Assembly: GCA_964484125.1 (NCBI GenBank)
Contig: CAZAEK010000007.1
Span: 1 to 64,000, forward strand
Reading direction: 5' to 3'
Length of the DNA: 64,000 nucleotides
Source of the DNA: DSSM01 sp964484125
GTDB taxonomy: Bacteria; Bacteroidota; Ignavibacteria; Tepidaquicellales; Tepidaquicellaceae
Shown here: in pieces, positions 53,108 to 62,358 of the stretch
Layout of the letters: every line of letters begins with the position of its first letter
Position numbering within the stretch: position 1 is the first letter of the stretch
Translations under genes and position numbers: made by a program
Notes under the pieces: model-generated
The model's input: the letters and a program-made list of their open reading frames with translations, nothing else
Database searches by the model: none
What the model was told of the DNA's origin: nothing

Positions 53108-54139
53108 TTATTCTTCTAATTGTACTTTATTGTCTTTGTCAAGATAAATTTTTGCCCTTCTTACGTCTTTTTTGTCAAATCTTATTTTCTTTTCATTGAC
53201 AGATAAAGTAAACGCATTTGAATTACCGGAAGAAACTATAAACTTATTTTTTGCTTTGAATTCAATTTCATCACCTTTCTTAAATTCCCTTGTTTTAATA
53301 TCTTTTGTACTTTGATCATCGGGGATAACTGTTATTTTACCGTCATCTTTGGCAACTATTTTCATTGTGAGCTTATATTCGCTGTCAACTTCTCCGGCTA
53401 TCTGTTTTTCCTTTGCGTTTTTAATTGAATCAATTCTTTTCTGATCAGGTGTTGTAGAAATGTTTTTCTCGTTTTCTTTTACAATTGAATCAAAGTTTGT
53501 CTGTCTGACTATTTGCTGATTATCTGGTTTATCAAGCAAAAGCAAATCAATCGAAAAATAAATTCCTGCTCCAATTGCCAAAATCAAAAGAACAATTCCG
53601 ATATATTTGAAGTATGAATTATCGGATTCGTTAAATGATTTGAGAAAATCCCCTTTGTTTTCTGATGACTGTTCAATAAAACTCTCTTTTTCCACCTGAA
53701 TTTTTTTAGGACCTGAATACACCGGCTGTGTTGCTGTATCTTTTGTGTTAATTTTATTTTCAGCATCCTCTTTTTCAACAAATACTTCTTCAATTGATTC
53801 TTTTACAGGTTCTTCCGGGAAACTTTGTTTTACTTCTTTTGTTTTATCTTCAGCTGGTGTGTCTTGTTTTTCAATTGGTTTTTCAACAACCTTTGGAATA
53901 TATTTCCCGGCACGTGCAAGATCGTAATCTTTCAATACCTGAATATGATCAAGTTTAACAACCTTTGCATATTGTTTAAGAAAAGCTCTTATGTATGTTT
54001 GTGGTTGAAAATTAAAATCACCACTTTCCAGCTTTTCAAATATCGAAGAATGGAGCTTTGTTTCATTTGCAATATCTTGCACAGAAACTCCCTGTTTCTC
54101 CCTGAAATTTTTTAAATCTTCTGCAAATTTATTGAGCAT
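53108..54139 (-). CDS. rodZ: RodZ-like cytoskeletal protein
   Basis: The 343-residue bitopic protein has an N-terminal helix-turn-helix domain (about 5-70, KFAEDLKNFREKQGVSVQDI), a long charged linker, a membrane helix (about 175-202) and a C-terminal extracytoplasmic DUF4115-like domain (about 245-343, TMKIVAKDDGKITVIPDDQ). This is the RodZ layout, linking MreB filaments to the wall-synthesis machinery. MreB is not in the window. The cell-shape genes divIVA and an L,D-transpeptidase lie just beyond it on the other strand. Confidence 0.85.
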   Translation of the reverse strand: MLNKFAEDLKNFREKQGVSVQDIANETKLHSSIFEKLESGDFNFQPQTYIRAFLKQYAKVVKLDHIQVLKDYDLARAGKYIPKVVEKPIEKQDTPAEDKTKEVKQSFPEEPVKESIEEVFVEKEDAENKINTKDTATQPVYSGPKKIQVEKESFIEQSSENKGDFLKSFNESDNSYFKYIGIVLLILAIGAGIYFSIDLLLLDKPDNQQIVRQTNFDSIVKENEKNISTTPDQKRIDSIKNAKEKQIAGEVDSEYKLTMKIVAKDDGKITVIPDDQSTKDIKTREFKKGDEIEFKAKNKFIVSSGNSNAFTLSVNEKKIRFDKKDVRRAKIYLDKDNKVQLEE

Positions 54140-54304
54140 ATTTAGGGTAGTTTATATTATTATGTAAGTTATAAGAAATTTTAAAAAAATAAAAGTTATT
54201 TTTACAAACACAAATTTAAGAGAAATCAACTATTTTTACCTAAATTTTTAAATGGCTTTAATAAATTGAATTAACCATTTAATAAATATATATTTCTTGA
54301 TAAT

Positions 54305-54997
54305 ATGAATAGTAATATAGAAGAAAATATTAATAACCTCTGGGCTAAAATTGCAAATACTTGTGAATCTTATGGAAGGAAAGCAGAAGAAATTACTCTC
54401 GTAGCGGTCAGTAAAACTTTTCCAGCTTCAGATGTTATCGAAGCATTTAATGCAGGGCAGATAAATTTTGGAGAGAATAAAGTTCAGGAAATGGTAAAGA
54501 AACACGATGAGCTTTCAGAGTATCCTATTAAGTGGCATTTAATCGGACACCTGCAGACAAATAAGGTTAAATATATTGCAGATTTTGTTCATTTAATACA
54601 TTCTGTTGATAGCTTTAAACTTGCTTTGGAAATTGATAAACAGGCACAAAAAGCAAAAAGAAGGATTGATATACTGGTACAGGTTAATACAAGCAACGAA
54701 ATGCAGAAATCAGGTGTTGAAGTCAGCGATGCGAAAAAATTATGCTATGAAATAAAAGAGCTTGAAAATGTTAATTTATGCGGATTAATGACAATCGGAA
54801 AATTTACAGACGAGACAGAAATTATAAGGGAAAATTTCCGTACTCTGAGAAATTTATTCGACGAAATTAAACCAGATTTTAATAATTTCAGTTATTTATC
54901 TATGGGAATGACATCGGATTTTGAGATAGCCATTGAAGAAGGTGCAAATATACTGAGAATAGGAAGTGCAATTTTTGGTTACAGAAATTATAATTAA
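54305..54997 (+). CDS. YggS family pyridoxal-phosphate homeostasis protein
   Basis: The 230-residue single-domain PLP-binding protein shows the cofactor lysine K37 in LVAVSKTFP, then GENKVQE, WHLIGHLQTNKVK and LSMGMTSDFEIAI. Members bind PLP and influence PLP and amino-acid homeostasis without a known enzymatic reaction. It lies 25 bp upstream of divIVA, matching the ylmE-divIVA neighbourhood known from Firmicutes and Actinobacteria. Confidence 0.92.
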   Translation: MNSNIEENINNLWAKIANTCESYGRKAEEITLVAVSKTFPASDVIEAFNAGQINFGENKVQEMVKKHDELSEYPIKWHLIGHLQTNKVKYIADFVHLIHSVDSFKLALEIDKQAQKAKRRIDILVQVNTSNEMQKSGVEVSDAKKLCYEIKELENVNLCGLMTIGKFTDETEIIRENFRTLRNLFDEIKPDFNNFSYLSMGMTSDFEIAIEEGANILRIGSAIFGYRNYN

Positions 54998-55022
54998 TGA
55001 ATCTAAAAACAAATTCAAAAAT

Positions 55023-55646
55023 ATGAATATTACTTCGAAAGACATCAAAAAAAGAGATTTCAAAAAGGGAATTCGCGGATATGACATCAGCGAAGTTGAT
55101 GCCTTTTTGGATACAGTCAGTTCTCATTACGAAAAACTCTTAATCGAGAACAGAACTTTATCTGATAAAATTAAATCTCTTATGTCGGATATAGAGATTT
55201 ACAAAGAAAACGAGGCAAATCTCCAGAAAGCGATTATTAAATCTCAGGATATTGCGGAGGAAATTATTAATAATTCGAAACAAAAAGCCGATATTATCAT
55301 AAAAGAAGCAGAGCTTAACGCAAGGAAAGTAAGACAGGATTTTGAAAACGAAATATTGAATAAGAAACAAGAGCTTGAAGAAATTAAACTTCGTAATGAC
55401 AAGATTATAGAAGATTTAAAAGTATTTCTAAACGACAAACTTGCAGAAATAGAAGATTTTGTAAGAGTAAAGAAAATTTTCAAGATGGAGCTCTCAACTC
55501 TTGAAAATGTAAATGATATAAAAGAAGAAGAAAAACAAGAAAAGGAAGAAGAGGAGAAAAGAGTTGTAAAAAAAGTATATATAAACAACAACGACAATTA
55601 CAACTCGCCTTCAAAATCTTTTGACGACAGCTTCGAAGTAAAATAA
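55023..55646 (+). CDS. divIVA: DivIVA domain-containing protein
   Basis: The 207-residue coiled-coil protein starts at ATG 55023 (MNITSKDIKKRDFKKGIRGY), the normal DivIVA N-terminus. The longer open frame from 54966 overlaps yggS and is unlikely. The N-terminal membrane-binding segment (RGYDISEVDAFLDTV) is followed by long coiled coils (about residues 30-150) and an acidic, Lys/Glu-rich tail. DivIVA marks curved membranes at poles and septa in Gram-positive bacteria; in this group its role is less certain. It is co-oriented with yggS. Confidence 0.88.
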   Translation: MNITSKDIKKRDFKKGIRGYDISEVDAFLDTVSSHYEKLLIENRTLSDKIKSLMSDIEIYKENEANLQKAIIKSQDIAEEIINNSKQKADIIIKEAELNARKVRQDFENEILNKKQELEEIKLRNDKIIEDLKVFLNDKLAEIEDFVRVKKIFKMELSTLENVNDIKEEEKQEKEEEEKRVVKKVYINNNDNYNSPSKSFDDSFEVK

Positions 55647-55652
55647 ATATTT

Positions 55653-56456
55653 ATGAAAAGCGGGATTGACGAAGCTGTAAGGTATATCCGGCAAATGACA
55701 AACAGGGATTTCCCGATAGGGATTATTCTTGGTACAGGATTAGGCGGACTGGTAAAATACATAAAACAGGATATTATTATTGATTACAGTGAAATACCAA
55801 ATTTCCCTGTATCCACTGTTGAATCACACAGTGGAAAACTTATATTCGGAAATCTTTCGGGTCAGGAAGTTATTGCCATGTCAGGCAGATTTCATTTTTA
55901 TGAGGGATATAGTCACAAAAAAATAACATTTCCTGTTTATGTAATGAACAAGCTCGGTGTAAAAGTATTGATTGTATCTAATGCCTGCGGAGCATTAAAT
56001 CCGCAATTTCAAAAAACAGAATTAATGCTTATAACTTCCCATATTAATCTTCATTTTACCTCTCCGCTTTCCGGAATTATTAATAATTCATTTTCAAACG
56101 AAAAATATTTTTATTCAAAGAGACTTACTGAATTAGCAGAAAAGATTGCAATAGAAAACGGGATTTTTATAAGAAAAGGATGCTATGCTACAGTACAAGG
56201 TCCATGCCTTGAAACAAGAGCAGAATACAGAGCTATAAGAAAGTTCGGAGCAGATGTAGTAGGTATGTCAACGGTTCCGGAAATTTTAGTGGCAAATAAA
56301 CTTGGAATGGAAACTCTCGGGGTTTCTATTATAACAGATGAGGGATTTCCTGATACTTTGAAATTAGCAAAGCTTGAAGATATACTTGAGTCGGCATCAA
56401 TAGCAGAACCAAATATGACAAACTTAATAAAATTGTTCGTTGAAAAATTAAATTAA
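55653..56456 (+). CDS. Purine-nucleoside phosphorylase
   Basis: The 267-residue trimeric-type phosphorylase splits purine nucleosides with phosphate. Key features are the phosphate-binding GIILGTGLGG, SHSGKLIFG, GRFHFYEGYS, the VSNACGALNP loop, GCYATVQGPCLETRAEYR and the base-specificity ITDEGFP segment. All catalytic positions look intact. It starts 6 bp after divIVA and is followed 4 bp later by a divergent paralogue. Confidence 0.93.
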   Translation: MKSGIDEAVRYIRQMTNRDFPIGIILGTGLGGLVKYIKQDIIIDYSEIPNFPVSTVESHSGKLIFGNLSGQEVIAMSGRFHFYEGYSHKKITFPVYVMNKLGVKVLIVSNACGALNPQFQKTELMLITSHINLHFTSPLSGIINNSFSNEKYFYSKRLTELAEKIAIENGIFIRKGCYATVQGPCLETRAEYRAIRKFGADVVGMSTVPEILVANKLGMETLGVSIITDEGFPDTLKLAKLEDILESASIAEPNMTNLIKLFVEKLN

Positions 56457-56460
56457 AAAA

Positions 56461-57303
56461 ATGACAGAGCAAAGAAAATTAATTCTTGAATCGGCAGACT
56501 ATATAAAGAAAATTTCGCCGAAAAATTTTAAACCTACAATAGCAGTTATTACAGATAAAGATTATAAATTACCGTCTTATTTAAAGATAATTCAAAAAAT
56601 AAAGCTTGCAGAAATTCCTCCTTTTATAAGCACTCCTGAAGAAGATCCGGAAGGAAAAATTATCTTTGCGAAGAGCGGAAATAAAGACATTATAATAATT
56701 CATGGCAGGATTCATTTTTATGAGGGCTATACAATGCGTGATATAGGTCATTTTATTTATGTACTAAGATATCTTGGAATAAAAAAAATTATCGGTACAG
56801 ATGAGGCAGCAACACTTAATCCCCGCTATTCACCAGGAGATATAGCTTTGCTTTATGATCATATAAATTTAATGGGAGACAATCCGTTAATTGGCGAAAA
56901 TGACGAAGAACTTGGAATAAGGTTTCCTGATATGAGTGACGCATATAGTAAAGAACTTTTTGCAAAGGCATATAAAATATTCCAGAAACATCAGCTTAAA
57001 ATCAACGAATCTGTATATATTGGCGTAATTGGTCCTGAAAGCGAAACAGATGCAGAGGCGGGTTTTTACAGGGAAATTGGTTCTGATGTTTGCGGATATT
57101 CCATTGTACCTGAAAATATAACTGCTGTTCACGCAAAAGTAAAATATCTCGGAATTTCATTGCTTTGCAGGGAATTAATTCCTGATAAAATGCGAGAGGA
57201 TAAATCAGATTCAAAAGAAAAAGAATTACTTAAGCAAAAAAATTTGAAAGCAGCCAATGAAAAATTAAATAAAATTTTAAAAGATATTATTGATGTCATC
57301 TGA
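56461..57303 (+). CDS. Divergent purine-nucleoside phosphorylase paralogue, probably inactive
   Basis: The 280-residue protein keeps the PNP fold pattern next to its active paralogue: GRIHFYEGYTMRDIGHFIY, DHINLMGDNPLIG, GVIGPESETDAEAGFYREIG and GYSIVPENI. Active-site loops are changed. The N-terminal phosphate loop (GTGLG in the paralogue) reads AVITDKDYKLP, the SNACG loop reads TDEAA, and the ITDEGF base-binding segment reads LLCREL. It probably lost phosphorolysis, and could serve as a partner or regulator of the upstream enzyme. It is tightly linked to it and overlaps the next gene by 11 bp. Confidence 0.75.
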   Translation: MTEQRKLILESADYIKKISPKNFKPTIAVITDKDYKLPSYLKIIQKIKLAEIPPFISTPEEDPEGKIIFAKSGNKDIIIIHGRIHFYEGYTMRDIGHFIYVLRYLGIKKIIGTDEAATLNPRYSPGDIALLYDHINLMGDNPLIGENDEELGIRFPDMSDAYSKELFAKAYKIFQKHQLKINESVYIGVIGPESETDAEAGFYREIGSDVCGYSIVPENITAVHAKVKYLGISLLCRELIPDKMREDKSDSKEKELLKQKNLKAANEKLNKILKDIIDVI

Positions 57304-57799
57304 TGAATGGAATAAATATTCGCCTGAAAAGATAAGGGATTGTTTGCTTTCCTTGTCTGATAATTTTTTTAATTACAGCGGCAGAGTATTTTCAAAAAAA
57401 GAATGCAATACTGTCTCTGATATAATTTTATATTATGCAGGTATAACTGATAAATGGCTTGAAATCTCTGGAAATGTAAATAATATATTCAACAGAAAAA
57501 AAATCATTAAAAGACCAATTGGTAATATTAAAATCAGACTGAAAAAGGGGGCTGGTCTTCTGGATTTCATTAATTCAATTCTTCCTGCATTAGTAAGCGG
57601 AAATGCTGTTACTGTGCCGGATAATATTCTAAGCAGAGAAAAGTTCTCAGAATTTTATAAGTTATTGTATAAAAGTAACATACCTGAAGGAACTATAAAT
57701 ATCAGCGGGGAGTTAGATAATTTAAGTTTGAAAGGTAACACACAGGATATACCTGCAAGCATCGAAAGATATACAATAACAAGAGAAATTTTATATTAA
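57293..57799 (+). CDS. Truncated aldehyde dehydrogenase-like protein
   Basis: The 168-residue protein (ATG 57293; a TTG at 57290 is also in frame) matches the N-terminal cofactor domain of aldehyde dehydrogenases: KRPIGNIKIRLKKG, then NSILPALVSGNAVTVP and NIPEGTINISG correspond to the conserved PxGxx, PALAAGNAVVLKP and LPxGVxNVVxG blocks. The rest, including the catalytic cysteine domain, is absent and no remnant follows before the transpeptidase gene 27 bp on. The lysine expected after GNAVV reads D. It may be a decayed gene or a repurposed fragment, but it keeps an intact frame and tight linkage. Confidence 0.6.
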   Translation: MSSDEWNKYSPEKIRDCLLSLSDNFFNYSGRVFSKKECNTVSDIILYYAGITDKWLEISGNVNNIFNRKKIIKRPIGNIKIRLKKGAGLLDFINSILPALVSGNAVTVPDNILSREKFSEFYKLLYKSNIPEGTINISGELDNLSLKGNTQDIPASIERYTITREILY

Positions 57800-57826
57800 G
57801 TTTTTAAAATTATTTTATTAAGTTAA

Positions 57827-58912
57827 ATGAAAAAATTATTTTTAATAACAATATTTTTGTTTGTTGCCGTATTAAGGTCAAATGCATATACGGGAAGCGA
57901 TTCGATTATTCTTGGAAATAAATATATAGAAACGGAGTCATTATCTGTAGATGCTGAAACTTCAGATGAAGCAGATGCTTCAATAAAGGAATACATAACT
58001 GACAGATATGCAATTATTTCGGACAAATGGCTTAAAAGAATAATTTCTTCAAGAAATCCAAAGATTTCTTCATTTTCAGATACATCAGGAAAAACAGAAA
58101 ATATTTTTATCGGAGCGTCTTATCAGGTACCGGAATGTTTTTTAGTTGATACTGCAAAAATTCTATGGGAACTTAATATTCCTGAATTCAAATCGAGATT
58201 ATATTCACTTTATAAATCGGATACTATTTATATAGATACCTGGAACAATGTAATTGGAACAATTAAGGATAAAACATACGCCGGTAATTTCGAAGGATAC
58301 AGGGTGAGGAATTATCCGTCATGGAAAGATCCTGAAAAACCGGAGTCAACTCCAACACCACCGGGACCAAAAAATCCATTAGGACTATTCGTTGTACATT
58401 ATGACGAAAATTCACTAAGATATTTTCACGGGACTAATAAGCCAGACCTTATTTATTCAGCAAACAGAAGTCTTTCACATGGTTGCGTTAGAAATGATAA
58501 CAACAACATAGCAAAGATGAAGGAATTTTTAATTAAGAGAGTAATCAAATCTGCCGATTTAAGCAGCTGGCTGTCGAGCAAAAAAACCCTTAGTTATGAT
58601 TTTAAAGACATTGATAAATTTCCTGTAAGAATTATATACAGGACTTTCACTGTTTTTGATGAAGGAGAAGGACCTTTCATAGAATTTTACAAGGATATAT
58701 ATAATTACAGGAAAGGCAATTATTCAACAAAATATAATAATCCTGATAATGTTATATTATCTACAAAGGAAAATATTATAAGTGAATACAGAAAGTATAT
58801 TAAAGGTGGATTATCAGATGAGAAGTTAAGCAAAATTATTGATTACGCAATTGAAAATCTTGATTTTTATGAGAGGTATTATTTTAAAGATCTTGAAAAG
58901 CTTGTTGAATAA
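57827..58912 (+). CDS. Exported L,D-transpeptidase (YkuD domain)
   Basis: The 361-residue protein has a signal peptide (about 1-20) and a YkuD domain with the catalytic signature: H201-G202 (FHGTNKP) and S217-H-G-C220-V-R222. C220 is the nucleophile. It would cross-link peptidoglycan stem peptides or attach lipoproteins. An N-terminal region of about 100 residues before the domain is unassigned. It is the last gene of the yggS-divIVA-PNP run and its stop abuts a convergent lipoprotein gene. Confidence 0.9.
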   Translation: MKKLFLITIFLFVAVLRSNAYTGSDSIILGNKYIETESLSVDAETSDEADASIKEYITDRYAIISDKWLKRIISSRNPKISSFSDTSGKTENIFIGASYQVPECFLVDTAKILWELNIPEFKSRLYSLYKSDTIYIDTWNNVIGTIKDKTYAGNFEGYRVRNYPSWKDPEKPESTPTPPGPKNPLGLFVVHYDENSLRYFHGTNKPDLIYSANRSLSHGCVRNDNNNIAKMKEFLIKRVIKSADLSSWLSSKKTLSYDFKDIDKFPVRIIYRTFTVFDEGEGPFIEFYKDIYNYRKGNYSTKYNNPDNVILSTKENIISEYRKYIKGGLSDEKLSKIIDYAIENLDFYERYYFKDLEKLVE

Positions 58913-59419
58913 TTAGAAACTTTCATCTCTCCATTTCTTAATCCGCCATTTCTCATCTACAGGCGAACGTTCGAGAGTCATATCTGCAAAGCCATTTAAC
59001 CTTATTACGTCACCTGGGTTAAAGGTTATAGCAAGATTAAAGCTTCTTTTTAAATTTACAACGGAGGAATCGCCGGTCTGAAATATGATATTATTCCAGA
59101 CAACTTCAAGTTTTTGTGCATTTGTAAAAAGTCCGTTTGTAGTACGGATTTCAGTGGGTTTATCCCATGAAACATCAAATCCGGAAACATAATCCCTGTA
59201 TGTAAAAATAAAATCATCAGTAAGGAGATTACTGTAAACTGAGGTATCTTTAAAAGTATATGAATATTTAAAATTTTTAAAAACACCTTCAATTGTTTTC
59301 TGATCTGTTATAATATTCGTCGGGGGAGTATTGTCAATTTTAGGCGAAAAAATATTATCGCAGGAATATAAAAATCCGGTAATAAAAAATATTAATATTA
59401 TTTTATAAGGTTTAATCAT
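58913..59419 (-). CDS. Lipoprotein, NTF2-like fold possible
   Basis: The 168-residue protein has a lipoprotein signal peptide with lipobox FLYSC20. The mature part has a YKFKDTSVYSNLLTDDFIF-like region and a WRIKKWRDESF ending that resemble NTF2/SnoaL-like folds, although no catalytic residues are evident. Function is unknown. It converges on the transpeptidase gene with no gap. Confidence 0.65.
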   Translation of the reverse strand: MIKPYKIILIFFITGFLYSCDNIFSPKIDNTPPTNIITDQKTIEGVFKNFKYSYTFKDTSVYSNLLTDDFIFTYRDYVSGFDVSWDKPTEIRTTNGLFTNAQKLEVVWNNIIFQTGDSSVVNLKRSFNLAITFNPGDVIRLNGFADMTLERSPVDEKWRIKKWRDESF

Positions 59420-59510
59420 AAAAACTTATTCTCAAATTTAAGACTTTAAGAAAGAAAAATCTATATAATTTTATTTTACTCTCTTTAATAATTAAAATAT
59501 TTTTATTATT

Positions 59511-60146
59511 ATGCAGAAAACAAAAAATAATCTTATGAGGACAGAATTAAAACCAAATGAAAAAGTGGTCTTGATTACAAGGCCTCACTGGCTTACAATT
59601 TTTTTCCCTTTGTTTTTAGGTGTAATCGGATTAGCAATTGGGATTTTTCTTTCTGTAATGGGTTTATTTTTTATAGGTTTACCTATTGCTGTTATTTTGC
59701 TTGGATATACTTCATATAAAGTTTTCGAGAGACATCGCAATTTATGGGCTGTAACAAATTTAAGGGTAATAGATGAAGAGGGAGTGTTTTCAATTGATAC
59801 AAAAGAAAGCCCGCTTGATAAAATAAATAACGTATCCTATTCACAGACTTTCTGGGGAAAAATATTCAAATTCGGAAGAGTTGAAATTCAAACTGCGGCA
59901 GAAATAGGCGATACGGTTTACGAAAATGTAGAAAAACCCGGAGAACTAAAGGATGCAATAACCACAATGCAGGAAGAATACAAAACTTCGCAGATGAAAA
60001 AACAGGCAAAAGAATTTGCCGATGCAATTGGAAATGTGAACGACAATGATATCGGAACTGAGATTGAAAAGCTAAACCAGTTAAGGGAAAAAGGTGTAAT
60101 TACTGAAGAGGAGTTTTTGGCAGGAAAGAAAAAATTATTGGAATAA
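59511..60146 (+). CDS. Bacterial PH domain membrane protein with SHOCT tail
   Basis: The 211-residue protein has two membrane helices (about residues 27-65), followed by a bacterial PH-like domain (about 75-150, WAVTNLRVIDEEGVFSIDTKE, then KFGRVEIQTAAEIGDTVYENV) and a C-terminal SHOCT motif (LNQLREKGVITEEEFLAGKK). Such proteins are membrane-bound with unknown partners. M1 (59511) or M9 could be the start. It is 6 bp upstream of a methyltransferase gene. Confidence 0.82.
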   Translation: MQKTKNNLMRTELKPNEKVVLITRPHWLTIFFPLFLGVIGLAIGIFLSVMGLFFIGLPIAVILLGYTSYKVFERHRNLWAVTNLRVIDEEGVFSIDTKESPLDKINNVSYSQTFWGKIFKFGRVEIQTAAEIGDTVYENVEKPGELKDAITTMQEEYKTSQMKKQAKEFADAIGNVNDNDIGTEIEKLNQLREKGVITEEEFLAGKKKLLE

Positions 60147-60152
60147 TTAAAT

Positions 60153-60932
60153 ATGCCTTACAAAAAATGCCCAGCCTGTAACAGTGAAAAAATTATTGAT
60201 ACCGGGAAACCAATATTACAAGGTGTTGATTCGAAATATAATGTAATACAATGCACAGAGTGTAAGATAATGTGGTCATCGCCAATGCCAACAAAAGAAG
60301 AATTAGATGAGCACTATGAAAAATACTACTATGTCAGGAACAGCACAGTTGACAAAAATAAGTTTAAAAAAAGATTAATTGAAATTATCAGTTTCAGAAA
60401 TTTCAGAAAAAATTTTTTTTTAGATTCGATAGAAAAGTATCTCAAAGTAAAAAAAGTGATTGATTACGGTTGTGGAAATGATAACTTACTCATAATAGCA
60501 AAAGGGAGGGGATGGGAAGTTACAGGGATTGACTATTCAGATGAAGAAAAAAGTTTTTACGAAAAAGAAAACATAAAATTTATTAAAGCATCTACGCTTG
60601 ACGAAGCAGGACTCGAAGAAAGCAGTTTAGGTTGTATAATTTTAAAACATACAATAGAACACATTACTGAAATAAAATCATATCTGAACTCTATCAGAAA
60701 ATATTTATCGGAAGACGGAATATTAGCCATAAAAACTCCATCTTCCTCAAGCCTGCGTGCGAGATTGAATCTAACACAATGGCATATTGTTAATCCGCCG
60801 GAACATCAATGGGGATTTAATAAAAATAATTTCAGGATTTTACTTGAAAATAACGGATTTAATGTTCTTGATATAAAAGACAGTATGATAATAAATGAAC
60901 TGACTTGTATAGCGGGAAAAAGTAAAAATTAA
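60153..60932 (+). CDS. SAM-dependent methyltransferase with N-terminal zinc ribbon
   Basis: The 259-residue protein begins with a four-cysteine zinc ribbon (C6, C9, C34, C37 in KKCPACNS and IQCTECKIM), then a class I methyltransferase domain with VIDYGCGNDNLLIIA and a late HTIEHITE strand. This layout is found in polysaccharide, sugar and lipid methyltransferases. The substrate is unknown. It ends in a 4-bp convergent overlap with the receiver-like gene. Confidence 0.82.
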   Translation: MPYKKCPACNSEKIIDTGKPILQGVDSKYNVIQCTECKIMWSSPMPTKEELDEHYEKYYYVRNSTVDKNKFKKRLIEIISFRNFRKNFFLDSIEKYLKVKKVIDYGCGNDNLLIIAKGRGWEVTGIDYSDEEKSFYEKENIKFIKASTLDEAGLEESSLGCIILKHTIEHITEIKSYLNSIRKYLSEDGILAIKTPSSSSLRARLNLTQWHIVNPPEHQWGFNKNNFRILLENNGFNVLDIKDSMIINELTCIAGKSKN

Positions 60933-61303
60933 TATTGTAACAGGTTCTGAACAACAGCTATCAATTCCTCTTTCGAAAAAACAGCATCACAACCTGAATT
61001 AAAAACCGCCTTTTTATCCGGGGGAGATGACTCTGAAAAAAAAGATATAATTTTTACTGAACAATGAGATGAAGTGTTTCTTATTTTTTTAATATAGTCT
61101 ATTATAAGATTAAAGTTATCGTCAAGGTCAATTAAAACATATTTTGTATTAATCGGAATATCATTCTCTGGTTTAGTAAGATTTTTAACTGAAATGTCAG
61201 TAATAAATATAGTTTTATTCAGTTTTGTTAAAGTAAGGGCTGTCGTTTTTATATGTTCAATTAGTTTTTGGTCGTCAGATATTATAGTTATCTTCGATGC
61301 CAT
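60929..61303 (-). CDS. Stand-alone receiver-like protein
   Basis: The 124-residue protein has the size and strand pattern of a response-regulator receiver. Acidic residues D10-D11 follow strand 1 (TIISDDQKL), D59 or D61 follows strand 3 (VLIDLDDN), and lysine K111 is in VFSKEEL. There is no output domain. Whether it is phosphorylated is uncertain because the spacing is slightly irregular. It lies 10 bp downstream of nrnA. Confidence 0.65.
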   Translation of the reverse strand: MASKITIISDDQKLIEHIKTTALTLTKLNKTIFITDISVKNLTKPENDIPINTKYVLIDLDDNFNLIIDYIKKIRNTSSHCSVKIISFFSESSPPDKKAVFNSGCDAVFSKEELIAVVQNLLQY

Positions 61304-61313
61304 CTGAAAAATG

Positions 61314-62342
61314 TTATATATTTATTCTGTTATTCTTAATAAAAGATTCAAATTTGTTAATTATCTGTTCTTTTAATTCAAAAGGATCCTGGTGATGAAG
61401 CGATGCACCTGATGCGTTTTTATGACCACCTCCGCCAAACTCAGCCGCAAAATTTCTCATATTTATATTTCCTTTCGAACGGAATGAAAGTTTTATACTA
61501 TCCGGACGTTCAACTATTACTATGCCTGCCCTTATATTTTTCACAGTCATAATAAATGAAGAGAATCCGTCAACATCCTGAACATCCGAGTGGTAATCTT
61601 TAAAGTCCTGAATAGTAACAACGCCGATTATTAATTTCCCGTTCAGATGATATGTTAAACTGTCAATAAATCTTCCGAGTAATTTTATTTTACCGGTATT
61701 TAGCTGACCATATACCTTATCATAGATATATACCGGATCAGCACCACTTGCAATAAGGTCAGCACAAATTAAAAAGGTTTTTTGCGTTGTTCTCGGATAT
61801 CTGAACGAACCGGTATCTGTTAGAATTCCAACATAAAGATTGGTTGCTACAAATTTATTAATGTATTTTTTGTTATCAAAAACAAAATAATCGTAAAGCA
61901 ATTCGCTTGTAGCAGGATATGAAGTATCATTTACAACAACATCAAATAATTTGAGTTTCGTACCAAGATGGTGGTCAATTACCGCTTTTTTTGCAGGAGA
62001 ATTTATTAATACTGTTTCCATACTCTTGGTACGTGAATATTCGTTTGTATCTATTATTATTATTAAATCAGCATCGTTGATAATTTTAGAATATTTATCG
62101 GTATTTTCCCTGAAAACTTTAATTATTTTTTTCTTGTCCTGCCATTGATAGTTATCAGGTGTATAAGAGTGATTTATAATACTAACCTTTTTCCCTTTCT
62201 GTCTCAGATATCCATACATTGCAAACTCGCTTCCAATAGCATCTCCATCTGGAATGAGATGTGTCGTAAGTACTATTTTATTACTTTCATTTATTACTTT
62301 ATTTAATGCCTTAAATGACGAAATTATTTTTTTGTTATTCAA
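61314..62342 (-). CDS. nrnA: Bifunctional oligoribonuclease/PAP phosphatase
   Basis: NrnA degrades short oligoribonucleotides and dephosphorylates 3'-phosphoadenosine 5'-phosphate. The 342-residue protein has the DHH/DHHA1 layout: THLIPDGDAIGSE (H28, D32, D34), IIDTNE, the DHH triad in VIDHHLGT, and the DHHA1 glycine motif GGGGHKNASGA. The metal ligands look complete. It lies downstream of panB and a tandem repeat, and 10 bp upstream of the receiver-like gene. Confidence 0.93.
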   Translation of the reverse strand: MNNKKIISSFKALNKVINESNKIVLTTHLIPDGDAIGSEFAMYGYLRQKGKKVSIINHSYTPDNYQWQDKKKIIKVFRENTDKYSKIINDADLIIIIDTNEYSRTKSMETVLINSPAKKAVIDHHLGTKLKLFDVVVNDTSYPATSELLYDYFVFDNKKYINKFVATNLYVGILTDTGSFRYPRTTQKTFLICADLIASGADPVYIYDKVYGQLNTGKIKLLGRFIDSLTYHLNGKLIIGVVTIQDFKDYHSDVQDVDGFSSFIMTVKNIRAGIVIVERPDSIKLSFRSKGNINMRNFAAEFGGGGHKNASGASLHHQDPFELKEQIINKFESFIKNNRINI

Positions 62343-62358
62343 ACTGACCTTACTTTTA

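Noticed and set aside
54966..55022. Longer start for DivIVA
   Set aside because: It overlaps yggS and adds residues not found in DivIVA; ATG 55023 matches the family start.
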